This document shows positions 1-5,845 of a stretch of DNA of 5,845 bases, one piece after another. The first letter of the stretch is position 1, and every line of letters starts with the position of its first letter. The DNA is from Smithellaceae bacterium (lineage in GTDB: Bacteria; Desulfobacterota; Syntrophia; Syntrophales; JAQULV01): NCBI GenBank assembly GCA_028718405.1, contig JAQULV010000108.1, positions 1 through 5,845 of the forward strand, read 5' to 3'. The translations under genes and the position numbers were made by a program. The notes under the pieces were generated by a model. The model did no database searches, was not told where the DNA came from, and saw only the letters and a list, made by a program, of their open reading frames with translations.

Positions 1-16
1 CGCAACGAGGTACAAT

Positions 17-50
17 AAAAAAAGGGCCAGGTAAAAACCTGGCCCTTTTT
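17..50 (-). terminator. Rho-independent terminator after tRNA-fMet (bidirectional)
   Basis: A perfect 9-bp inverted repeat (GGGCCAGGT / ACCTGGCCC, arms 24-32 and 37-45) encloses a 4-base loop. On the minus strand the hairpin is followed by seven U residues (A-tract 17-23), only a few bases past the CCA end of the tRNA. On the plus strand it is followed by five T (46-50), so it could also stop a convergent transcript entering from the left edge. It is the only strong intrinsic terminator I see, so it probably ends both the tRNA transcript and any read-through from the upstream genes. Confidence 0.93.
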
Positions 51-54
51 ATCT

Positions 55-131
<77 letters not shown>

Positions 132-160
132 GCATATCTGCATCCCGAAAAGAAGGCACC

Positions 161-189
161 CTTAAACATCACTTTTCGATAAAAGTCAA
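161..189 (-). promoter_or_regulatory. Probable sigma-70 promoter for the tRNA-fMet gene
   Basis: On the minus strand TTGACT (189-184, 5 of 6 matches to the -35 consensus) is separated by exactly 17 bases from TTTAAG (166-161, 4 of 6 matches to the -10). The segment after the -10 is GC-rich (GGGTGCC), as is common for stable-RNA promoters. A start near 154 would leave a leader of about 23 nt for processing at the tRNA 5' end. The -35 begins 5 bases after the stop codon of the cyclase gene, so the tRNA need not depend on operon read-through. Confidence 0.6.
171..186. repeat. 16-bp palindrome overlapping the tRNA promoter
   Basis: ACTTTTATCGAAAAGT on the minus strand is an inverted repeat with 6-base arms around a 4-base centre. 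It covers the outer part of the promoter spacer and half of the -35 hexamer. A second, looser inverted pair, CGAAAAG (178-172 on the minus strand) and CTTTTCG (152-146), brackets the -10 region. The position would suit an operator. The arms are AT-rich and short, so chance is a real alternative, and without U-tracts it is not a terminator. Confidence 0.3.
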
Positions 190-194
190 GGACA

Positions 195-1205
195 TTATCT
201 TTCCGGTACCGGGAGTGCCGAGATAACGCGGAAGACACCAACCTTACGCTCCATCCCCCTGATGCTCGCCGGTGTTACCTCCTCCACCGAGACAAAATCG
301 CTTACCCCCCGGTAGGTCTCCTCGCAGATGAGAATCTGCCCCTCACCGGCCAGATTCTCCAGACGGGCGGCCAAATTTACGACTGCGCCGTAGACGGTGT
401 ATTCTTTTTTTCTGGTCGAACCGAAGATCCCGGCCATCGCTTCACCCGTACTGATCCCGATCCCGACGGGAATACTGATGCCCTGCGATACAAGCACCCT
501 ATTCACCTCCTCCATCTTCTCTTTCATTTCCAAGGCGCTGCGAACGGCGCGCAGGGAGTCATCTTCGTAAGAAAGAGGTGCCCCGAAGACCCCCATGATA
601 CTGTCCCCGATATGCTTGTCCAGCGTCCCGTTGTAGCGGAAAATGATATCGTCCAAAGGTGTGAAAAACGAGCTATTGAGAAGATCGGAGAGTTCTCCGG
701 GATCGATCTTCTCCGACAACGAAGTGAATCCCCGGACATCGATAAAAACGATACTCACCTTTCTTCTTTGCGGAATCATGCTGTGGTCCGTGTCCTGCAG
801 GAGATCGAAGACCTGTTCGGAGACGAACTGCTTGAGACGTTTTCTTAAGATGTACTCTTTGATCTTGGCGCGCAGTTCCTTGTTCTCAAAAGGTTTGGTG
901 AGGAAACCGTCTATCCCTTCATTGACGGCATCTATGGCGCTCTCCATTGTGGCATAGCCGGTCAACATGATACGAGTTATCTCCGGATTGATCTTGCCGA
1001 TCTCTGTCAGCGTCTCCAGTCCGTCCATGCCGGGCATCTTGTAGTCGGAGATTACCGTGTCGATGCCGTTGCGGTTGCGACGCACGATCCCCACCGCCTC
1101 CTCACCGTTGTCGGCCAAGAAGATCGAGTAGCCGTCTCGTTCCAGGACCTTCTTCAACGATCTCCTGACACCCTCTTCGTCGTCGACAATAATCAGGCCG
1201 TTCAT
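195..1205 (-). CDS. Response regulator with class IIIb adenylate cyclase output domain
   Basis: Predicted cytoplasmic protein of 336 residues that joins a phosphoacceptor receiver to a nucleotide cyclase, so phosphorylation would control cyclic nucleotide production. Receiver, about 1-120: acidic pair D8/D9, phosphoacceptor D54 in SDYKMPGMDG, switch T82 and K104 in TKPF. A short helical linker (about 120-147) leads to the cyclase (about 148-330). There the metal ligands D156 (FIDVRGFT) and D201 (KHIGDSIM), substrate-binding K197 and T270, and transition-state N277 and R281 (VNLAAR) are all present. Thr at the second substrate position, in place of Asp, is the class IIIb signature and argues for ATP and cAMP, often with bicarbonate activation in that class; this is inference. 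Two adjacent ATG codons exist. The second (1205) lies 5 bases from a perfect AGGAGG (1216-1211), the first (1208) only 2, so I chose the second. The kinase stop codon overlaps this start, implying translational coupling. Confidence 0.9.
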   Translation of the reverse strand: MNGLIIVDDEEGVRRSLKKVLERDGYSIFLADNGEEAVGIVRRNRNGIDTVISDYKMPGMDGLETLTEIGKINPEITRIMLTGYATMESAIDAVNEGIDGFLTKPFENKELRAKIKEYILRKRLKQFVSEQVFDLLQDTDHSMIPQRRKVSIVFIDVRGFTSLSEKIDPGELSDLLNSSFFTPLDDIIFRYNGTLDKHIGDSIMGVFGAPLSYEDDSLRAVRSALEMKEKMEEVNRVLVSQGISIPVGIGISTGEAMAGIFGSTRKKEYTVYGAVVNLAARLENLAGEGQILICEETYRGVSDFVSVEEVTPASIRGMERKVGVFRVISALPVPER

Positions 1206-3406
1206 CATCCCCTCCTTCGGCAGGGCAGCTCTATTGTGACTATGGCCCCTCCGCCTTGCTTGCCGGACAATTTAATTTCACCACCATGACGTTTTACGAT
1301 CTCATGCGATATGTATAGACCCAGCCCCGTGCCCTTTCCCACGTCCTTCGTCGTATAGAAAGGCTTAAAGGCATTCCTGGCGACCTGTGGGTCGAGACCA
1401 CAACCGGAATCGGAGCACGTAATCACAACGCGCCCCTTGTGGTCATGATGCGACGTCGCCAGGACAATTCTTCCCTCCCCATCGGGCAAGGCCTGGAAGG
1501 CGTTCTTGATGACGTTGATGAACAGCTGGCCGATATTGGCGTAGTTCCCTTCGACCGTAGGAATCTCCGGATCGTAGCGTTTTTCGATGACCAAGGGGAG
1601 AGACTTATACTGGTTATGCAAGACGCGCAGCGCGTCGTCCAAAGCCACATTTACGTTTACCGGTTCGACGTAAACCTGCGTCTGACGGGAAAGGCCCAGG
1701 AGGCTCCGAATGATCTCACCTGCTCTATTCAACTCCCTGCCCGTGAAGTCGAGATCGTCCAAAACCTCATTCTTTTCGTCTTCTGCCACGTCCCAGGAAT
1801 AGATAGTTTCCCTCGTCGTCTGCACGAGACTTGACGCGGAGGCCAGAGGGTTATTCAGTTCGTGGGCTGTTCCTGCCACAAGCTGACCGATGGCCGCCAG
1901 ACTTTCTGACTGGATAAGCTGATTTTGAGTTCTTTCTTTCTCTTCTAAGGCGCGGCGGAGCGCGGCCGTCTTCTCCTGGACTTTCCTTTCCAGATCACGG
2001 TTGAGTTCCTCCAGCTTCTCGTATCTCATGGCATTCTCTATGGCCACAGCACTCTGATTGGCAATGGTGGAGAGAAGCTCTCTATCCTCATGGACAAACA
2101 GCTCCCCCGATTTCTTCTGGCCTAGGGCGATGATGCCTAAGAGTCTCTTCTCGACGCGTAAGGGAACCATCAGCACTACATCGAGCCGTTCGAAAAGCCC
2201 CAGCACCGCTTCATCCTTCTCATCCATGAGTCGTTCCCTGTCGAGATACGCACCGGATTTCTCGAGCTTCACCACGACCGCATGGTCGGAACTTAACGTC
2301 TCCGCCGGTCTGTTTTGAGCACTGTACGAACAAAAGGCTCCCCGGCCGTCACGCCGAACAAGAAGAACCACGTGTCTTACCTGCAATGCGCCTACGATCG
2401 ATTCTAACAGATAATCTTTGATCTCTTCGAACCGCAGCATGGAGGCCAATTCGCCACTCATCTCCTTGAGCAGCTTCCGATAGTTATATCTGCCACGAAA
2501 GAAGAGATCATCGATGAGAACGCCGACGCCCTCCTTAAGCGGGTTGAAGAGGAAGACCATCACTAAGGCCATGAGAACCGGCAGCGCCACGACGTGCTCA
2601 AAGCCCGCTCCCAGAAACAGTGCATTGAACAGATAAATGATCAGGATATAGAGGATTGCGAGCGCCGCCGTCAGGAGCAGATAGTGCGTGCCCCGCCTCA
2701 GCACGACGCCCATGTCCAACAAGTCATACTTCAGAACGCCGAAGGCCAGAAACAGCCCCGGTATGAAGCTGAAGCCGCCCATGGGGTAGACCGGAAAGCC
2801 GCTGACCGGTAGGATATCCAACGCGATCAGCAACGAGGAAAGCCCCATTCCCCAAAAGATGTATTTTATCCTGTTTCTCTGTTGGTTATCTTGGGTTCTC
2901 TTCATGGCCAGAAATAGCGTGACGAGGCAGTAGCCGACCGTAAATGTCGCCACGCCGGAAAAGACATGAAATACCGGACCTGCTTTGGCGATCGTCCCGA
3001 AATCATAGTTATAGAAACCGCTGACAAAGAGCTTTGTCGGAACAAAGAACAGGAAGGCAAGGCTGAAGAGATAGGCGAGATACTCGAGCCATTTTCGCCT
3101 GGTGATGACGAGAAATGAATGGACAAACTGAATATAGATGGGTGGGCTGAAGACGAACAGGTAGTAGACGGCCCGGTCCATCCGTAGCGCTGTCGCCTTG
3201 TTTGGAATCAAGCTCACCAGGGCCACATCGGCGTTGATGATGGCACCCAGGAAGGAAATGGCCGCGAAGAGAATGGTGACCCGCGTTCTCTTACCGGGAA
3301 GCAGAGCGATCAGGCTGAGGGTGACAAGGATGAAAAAGCAGATAATGGGCGGCAAGACATGGATATAAGATGCCCGCAGGTAGTCCAGAAACATGGCCGC
3401 AACCAC
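1205..3406 (-). CDS. Membrane sensor histidine kinase (multi-TM, GAF, HisKA, HATPase)
   Basis: A 733-residue inner-membrane kinase. About nine hydrophobic segments lie in residues 18-288, resembling the 7TM-type sensor regions of ComP/PrsK-like kinases, including a characteristic stretch near 224-240 (FGVLKYDLLD...RRG). A GAF-like domain follows (about 320-460), then a charged coiled coil (about 461-500). The HisKA dimerisation domain carries the phosphoacceptor H515 in AHELNNPL. The ATPase domain has the N box (N635), G1 box DSGCG (D666), F box FKPFYTTK (680-687) and G2 box GKGTGLGL (690-697). All catalytic motifs are intact. Its partner is almost certainly the overlapping receiver-cyclase gene downstream. 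The start is GTG at 3406; an ATG four codons on (3394) is equally plausible, as neither has a strong ribosome binding site. The ligand is unknown: the membrane region and GAF domain show no recognisable binding motif. It lies 71 bases after pdaD with no clear terminator between, so co-transcription with the polyamine genes is possible. Confidence 0.93.
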   Translation of the reverse strand: MVAAMFLDYLRASYIHVLPPIICFFILVTLSLIALLPGKRTRVTILFAAISFLGAIINADVALVSLIPNKATALRMDRAVYYLFVFSPPIYIQFVHSFLVITRRKWLEYLAYLFSLAFLFFVPTKLFVSGFYNYDFGTIAKAGPVFHVFSGVATFTVGYCLVTLFLAMKRTQDNQQRNRIKYIFWGMGLSSLLIALDILPVSGFPVYPMGGFSFIPGLFLAFGVLKYDLLDMGVVLRRGTHYLLLTAALAILYILIIYLFNALFLGAGFEHVVALPVLMALVMVFLFNPLKEGVGVLIDDLFFRGRYNYRKLLKEMSGELASMLRFEEIKDYLLESIVGALQVRHVVLLVRRDGRGAFCSYSAQNRPAETLSSDHAVVVKLEKSGAYLDRERLMDEKDEAVLGLFERLDVVLMVPLRVEKRLLGIIALGQKKSGELFVHEDRELLSTIANQSAVAIENAMRYEKLEELNRDLERKVQEKTAALRRALEEKERTQNQLIQSESLAAIGQLVAGTAHELNNPLASASSLVQTTRETIYSWDVAEDEKNEVLDDLDFTGRELNRAGEIIRSLLGLSRQTQVYVEPVNVNVALDDALRVLHNQYKSLPLVIEKRYDPEIPTVEGNYANIGQLFINVIKNAFQALPDGEGRIVLATSHHDHKGRVVITCSDSGCGLDPQVARNAFKPFYTTKDVGKGTGLGLYISHEIVKRHGGEIKLSGKQGGGAIVTIELPCRRRG
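1211..1216 (-). promoter_or_regulatory. Ribosome binding site AGGAGG for the receiver-cyclase gene
   Basis: A perfect AGGAGG sits inside the last codons of the histidine kinase gene. It is 2 bases from the first ATG and 5 from the second, so it favours the second as the true start and supports coupled translation of the pair. Confidence 0.8.
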
Positions 3407-3477
3407 CCTTCTTCCCGACGGACCTGGCCGCCGGGGGAAAAACGATTCCGGTGGTGTGTTTACCTAGACGACGCTGT

Positions 3478-4026
3478 TCAGAATACAAACACGGCCGCCG
3501 CGACGACGGTGCTGAAGCCGCGCTGTTTTACGATACTGGATTGAGTGATGTTTCGGGTACTGACGATCTTGCCGCTGATCTTGAATATTTCCTTTTTCTC
3601 GTCCCAACTTTCATCGAGATTGAAATCGATACCCAGAGTCGAGGCCAGCATGGCCGCGGCGAGATCCTCGGCGTAGTCACCGGCCTGTTTTTCCGTCTGG
3701 CCGAAGGAGTGATGTTCGCTGATATAGCCGTAGGCGTTCTTGTCCGCAGGGATGGCGCAGCCCACGGAGGCTGCCAGCAGTCTTCGCGCTTCGTTGCTGC
3801 TGCATCGCGAAAGCACGCAGAAGGTGATTCCACCCGGTCTCAGCTCTTTAAGTCCCTGGGCCTTGGAGATGACCCGGCAACCTGGAGGGAGAATGCTGGA
3901 GACCGTCACCAAATTGAATTTCTCTATCCCGGCATCCCTTAAGGCCAATTCAAAAGAATGGAGTTCTTCTTTGTGGTTCCCGACGCCCTTGGTCAGAAAC
4001 ATTGCCTTGGGAACGTAAACGTTCAA
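3478..4026 (-). CDS. pdaD: Pyruvoyl-dependent arginine decarboxylase
   Basis: Converts arginine to agmatine and CO2 using a pyruvoyl group made by self-cleavage instead of pyridoxal phosphate. The 182-residue proenzyme has the family cleavage site VSSILPPGC. The chain should split between S43 and S44, giving a beta chain (1-43) and an alpha chain whose S44 becomes the pyruvoyl group, by analogy with Ser52/Ser53 of the Methanocaldococcus jannaschii enzyme. N38 lies five residues before the site, as in that enzyme, and E104 in ISEHHS is the likely catalytic Glu. FLTKGVGNHKEELHSFELALRDAGI (10-34) is a family-typical N-terminal segment. The start codon is TTG, backed by AAAGGAG (4042-4036) 9 bases upstream; the first in-frame ATG, codon 9, has no such support and would cut into the first conserved strand. 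It sits 52 bases after speB, which uses its product. The Chlamydia homologue AaxB works in acid resistance with an exchanger; no transporter is visible here, so a biosynthetic role is favoured. Confidence 0.93.
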   Translation of the reverse strand: MNVYVPKAMFLTKGVGNHKEELHSFELALRDAGIEKFNLVTVSSILPPGCRVISKAQGLKELRPGGITFCVLSRCSSNEARRLLAASVGCAIPADKNAYGYISEHHSFGQTEKQAGDYAEDLAAAMLASTLGIDFNLDESWDEKKEIFKISGKIVSTRNITQSSIVKQRGFSTVVAAAVFVF

Positions 4027-4035
4027 TTTATCTTT

Positions 4036-4042
4036 CTCCTTT
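4036..4042 (-). promoter_or_regulatory. Ribosome binding site AAAGGAG that decides the pdaD TTG start
   Basis: AAAGGAG on the minus strand lies 9 bases before the TTG at 4026, in an otherwise AT-rich 52-base gap between speB and pdaD. No ATG or GTG at a suitable distance competes for it. Confidence 0.75.
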
Positions 4043-4078
4043 ACCTTTTATCGTTAGCGTTTGGTGATGCCGACTTTA

Positions 4079-4942
4079 TCACGATTTATATTTTTTTTCA
4101 GTCAAATAACCCATCAGCCTATAAATTAATTTAGCCGCCAGAAAATCCGGGGCCACGATTCCCGGAAGTGGCGACAATTCGACGACGTCAAAGCCCCGCA
4201 CGCGGCATTTGCGGGATACCTTTCGGACGAGGCCGAGCACCTGACGCCAGAACAATCCACCGGGCTCGGGGGTTCCCGTGGAGGGCATGATCGCCGGATC
4301 GAACACGTCGAGGTCGATAGTGATATAGATGTCCCCTTTAAGATGAGCCGCCACTTGGTCGGTCCAATCGTGATTCTCAAAAATGAAATCCGCCGAGAAG
4401 CTGGGAATAGCCGACCCCTCCAGAAAACGCGCCTCGTCGACGGACAGACTTCTGATTCCCACCTGTACGATCGGACAGATCTCGGAGATCCTCCGGGCTA
4501 CGCAGGCGTGGCTGTAAGGACTTCCCTGGTAGCTGTCCCGCAGGTCGGCATGTGCGTCCAGATGAAGAACGCTCAAGGTAGGATAGGCATCGACCATGGC
4601 CTTCACGGCACCGAAACTAATGCTATGTTCGCCTCCGAGAACGACGGGAATCCTCCGCGCATCCAGGATTTCGGCAACCCGCACACGAATCGCCTCGACC
4701 ATATGCTCCGGCCCACGGGCGTCAGCTTCCACAGTGTCCGCAGTATGGATGCCGGCAAGATAGATCTCTTTCTTCAGTTCCTCGTCGTTGAGCTCCATGT
4801 TCGCCGAGGCTTCGATAATCGCAACAGGTCCACGGCGCGCCCCCGGCTGATAAGTAGAGGTCAAGTCATAGGGTACGGGCAAGACTGAAAAGGCTGATTT
4901 CGCGAGGTCGGTAAATTGTGCCTCAATACCACCAAAGGTCAC
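4079..4942 (-). CDS. speB: Agmatinase (agmatine ureohydrolase)
   Basis: Ureohydrolase-family enzyme that splits agmatine into putrescine and urea with a binuclear Mn centre. Counting from the GTG at 4942 the protein has 287 residues, normal for the family. All six expected metal ligands are present: H106 (GGEHS), D129, H131 and D133 (LDAHADLRD), and D210 and D212 (IDLDVFDP). GTPEPGG (223-229) is typical of the agmatinase branch rather than arginase. The reading frame stays open to a TTG at 5029 (316 residues) that overlaps the lpxH stop. I prefer 4942 because AGGAG (4955-4951) lies 8 bases before it and because the extra 29 residues, with two Cys and many polar residues, do not look like this family. 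The gene directly downstream makes agmatine, its substrate, which strongly supports agmatinase over formiminoglutamase or guanidinobutyrase. Confidence 0.93.
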   Translation of the reverse strand: MTFGGIEAQFTDLAKSAFSVLPVPYDLTSTYQPGARRGPVAIIEASANMELNDEELKKEIYLAGIHTADTVEADARGPEHMVEAIRVRVAEILDARRIPVVLGGEHSISFGAVKAMVDAYPTLSVLHLDAHADLRDSYQGSPYSHACVARRISEICPIVQVGIRSLSVDEARFLEGSAIPSFSADFIFENHDWTDQVAAHLKGDIYITIDLDVFDPAIMPSTGTPEPGGLFWRQVLGLVRKVSRKCRVRGFDVVELSPLPGIVAPDFLAAKLIYRLMGYLTEKKYKS

Positions 4943-4983
4943 CTGCGTCTCTCCTGAAAAAATTTGAAAGCGGTGCTTAACAT
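4939..4983 (-). CDS. Possible 14-residue leader peptide ending in Arg-Arg-Arg, upstream of speB
   Basis: A short ORF, MLSTAFKFFQERRR, starts at ATG 4983 with GGGAG (4993-4989) 5 bases upstream, a usable ribosome binding site. Its last three sense codons are AGA, CGC and AGG, all Arg, and its TGA overlaps the speB GTG start by four bases (GTGA). The speB ribosome binding site lies inside it, at the Gln-Glu codons. A ribosome paused on the Arg codons would cover that site, and one terminating there could restart on speB, so the layout could make agmatinase synthesis depend on arginyl-tRNA supply. Two of the Arg codons come from purine-rich, Shine-Dalgarno-like sequence, so coincidence is a serious alternative. 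I do not recognise the peptide from any known family. Confidence 0.3.
   Translation of the reverse strand: MLSTAFKFFQERRR
4951..4955 (-). promoter_or_regulatory. Ribosome binding site AGGAG that sets the speB GTG start
   Basis: AGGAG within CAGGAGAGA on the minus strand lies 8 bases before the GTG at 4942. The upstream in-frame TTG at 5029 has only C/G-rich sequence before it (CCGCGGCCGG), with no AGGAG-like match at the right distance. Confidence 0.8.
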
Positions 4984-5025
4984 ATTCACTCCCGCAAGTC
5001 CAGCTTTTGCAATTACTTTTTTGCG

Positions 5026-5814
5026 TCAAACCGGCCGCGGTTGCACATGATTTCCCGTCACCACTGCGGGGCGGTAATAGGAGAGGGTAAATTTTCCGTC
5101 GGCGTAGTAAAGATAGCTAAAATGGTGAATCCAGTCGCCCAGAGACACGAAGGTTTTCCTTTCGCCGCCGATGAGATACTCCCTCAGGATCGGCCGGTGG
5201 GAATGACCCACGAGCACAACATCAATACCCTGACGAAACATCTCTAAAGCACAATCACTGGCCTTCGCGGCGATCACGTCCCCCTTCTCCGGCGAGAGCC
5301 CCTTACTAACATCGGAGCTCGTAGCCGCTATTCCCCATAGCACCCTGAGGGGGATTGCCTTCTGCAGCAGGTAGAAGGCGCGGCTGCGGAGCAGGAATCG
5401 CAGCATTAGGTAACCTGTGTTCCCCCGGTCCATCGTATCGCCGTGGGAGATAAGGACACGGTAACCATCGAGATCGAACGAGTAACCTTCCGGATGGACC
5501 TGTATCTCCCTGGGGGCAAAGAACTCCTTGAGAAAGAAATCGTGGTTGCCTTCGCACAGATGGATCTCGACACCTTTTTCCGCGAGACGGTCGAGCATTG
5601 CCACCGCGTCGGAAAATTCGGGGTGGACACGTTGCCCCCGGCCGAACCAGAAGTCGAAAAAATCACCGGCAATGTAAAGAGCATCGGCGGCGATCAGCCC
5701 CGCGCCGCCCGATCCGTCATCCTTCACCAACCGGGAGAGGAAATCCATCAGCAAACGGTAATTGTCATCCGTCCTATGCCGCAAATGGGCGTCGGCCAGG
5801 AAGATAGCTCTCAT
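5026..5814 (-). CDS. lpxH: UDP-2,3-diacylglucosamine diphosphatase (LpxH-type)
   Basis: Calcineurin-like metallophosphoesterase predicted to hydrolyse UDP-2,3-diacylglucosamine to lipid X and UMP, the fourth step of lipid A synthesis, at the cytoplasmic face of the inner membrane. The 262-residue protein carries the whole metal-site set, matching E. coli LpxH in order: D8 and H10 (ADAHL), D51 (AGDFFDFW), N90 (EGNHDFF), H124 (SHGD), H204 and H206 (GHSHRP). The region around 130-180 would form the helical lid that holds the acyl chains. It is slightly longer than the 240-residue E. coli enzyme, mainly in a Gly-rich loop (32-40) and the tail. The LpxH2 subgroup or another diphosphatase of the superfamily cannot be excluded by motifs alone. 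The ATG at 5814 has only a weak binding site (GGGATAATAAG upstream) and 31 bases remain before the window edge, so the promoter is not visible. No other lipid A gene is adjacent in the window. Confidence 0.82.
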   Translation of the reverse strand: MRAIFLADAHLRHRTDDNYRLLMDFLSRLVKDDGSGGAGLIAADALYIAGDFFDFWFGRGQRVHPEFSDAVAMLDRLAEKGVEIHLCEGNHDFFLKEFFAPREIQVHPEGYSFDLDGYRVLISHGDTMDRGNTGYLMLRFLLRSRAFYLLQKAIPLRVLWGIAATSSDVSKGLSPEKGDVIAAKASDCALEMFRQGIDVVLVGHSHRPILREYLIGGERKTFVSLGDWIHHFSYLYYADGKFTLSYYRPAVVTGNHVQPRPV

Positions 5815-5845
5815 ATCTTATTATCCCGGGAATTACGGGTGTTTC

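Noticed and set aside
1439..1834. 131-codon open frame on the plus strand opposite the kinase ATPase domain
   Set aside because: Shadow of the histidine kinase catalytic region, with no independent support.
3429..3457. GC-rich imperfect inverted repeat (CCACCGG / CCGGCGG) between pdaD and the kinase gene
   Set aside because: The stem has a mismatch and a 13-base loop, and no U-tract follows on the minus strand, so it is not a credible terminator.
3370..3942. 190-codon open frame on the plus strand opposite pdaD and the gap before it
   Set aside because: It is almost wholly antisense to a motif-complete decarboxylase, has no recognisable domain, and follows from codon bias of the opposite strand.
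4343..4888. 181-codon open frame on the plus strand opposite speB
   Set aside because: It is entirely antisense to the agmatinase, including its metal-binding motifs, and the translation matches no family I know.
4957..4978. Small hairpin (AAGC/GCTT) followed by six U just upstream of speB, as a possible attenuator
   Set aside because: The stem is only 4 bp and the U-run starts 5 bases after it, too weak for an intrinsic terminator. I also found no convincing alternative antiterminator pairing.
4943..5029. Promoter candidates in the lpxH-speB gap (TTGACG, TTGCAA, TATGTT elements)
   Set aside because: No pair of hexamers falls at a 16-18 base spacing; the best TTGCAA to TATGTT spacing is 22 bases.

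Overview
The window looks like a stretch of Gram-negative bacterial chromosome. The lipid A gene implies an outer membrane with lipopolysaccharide. Base composition is roughly balanced, slightly GC-rich. A pyruvoyl-type arginine decarboxylase beside an agmatinase, plus a multi-membrane-span histidine kinase paired with a receiver-cyclase protein, recalls the former Deltaproteobacteria (Syntrophus or Geobacter-like groups). That placement is an inference from family distribution, not something the sequence proves.

Every gene is on the minus strand, so transcription runs from high to low coordinates. In that order: an LpxH-type UDP-2,3-diacylglucosamine diphosphatase (5814 to 5026); an 83-base gap holding a possible arginine-ended leader ORF; agmatinase speB (best start GTG at 4942); pyruvoyl-dependent arginine decarboxylase pdaD (TTG start at 4026); a 71-base gap; a membrane histidine kinase with GAF, HisKA and HATPase domains (3406 to 1205); its overlapping response regulator with a class III nucleotide cyclase output domain (1205 to 195); an initiator tRNA-fMet with its own likely promoter (131 to 55); and a strong hairpin terminator (50 to 17). 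No gap exceeds 90 bases, so there is no long unexplained non-coding stretch. The promoter for the leading gene is beyond the right edge.

Three functional blocks are visible. (1) LpxH makes lipid X for lipid A. (2) PdaD and SpeB together form a complete two-step route from arginine via agmatine to putrescine and urea. (3) The kinase and regulator form a two-component pair whose predicted output is cAMP synthesis rather than DNA binding. All six catalytic positions of a class III cyclase are present, with the Lys/Thr pair typical of class IIIb. The signal sensed cannot be read from the sequence.

The least expected item is a 14-codon ORF between lpxH and speB. It has its own Shine-Dalgarno sequence, ends in three consecutive Arg codons, and its stop overlaps the speB start. 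That would suit an arginine- or polyamine-sensing leader peptide, but it is short enough to be chance and is offered as a hypothesis.
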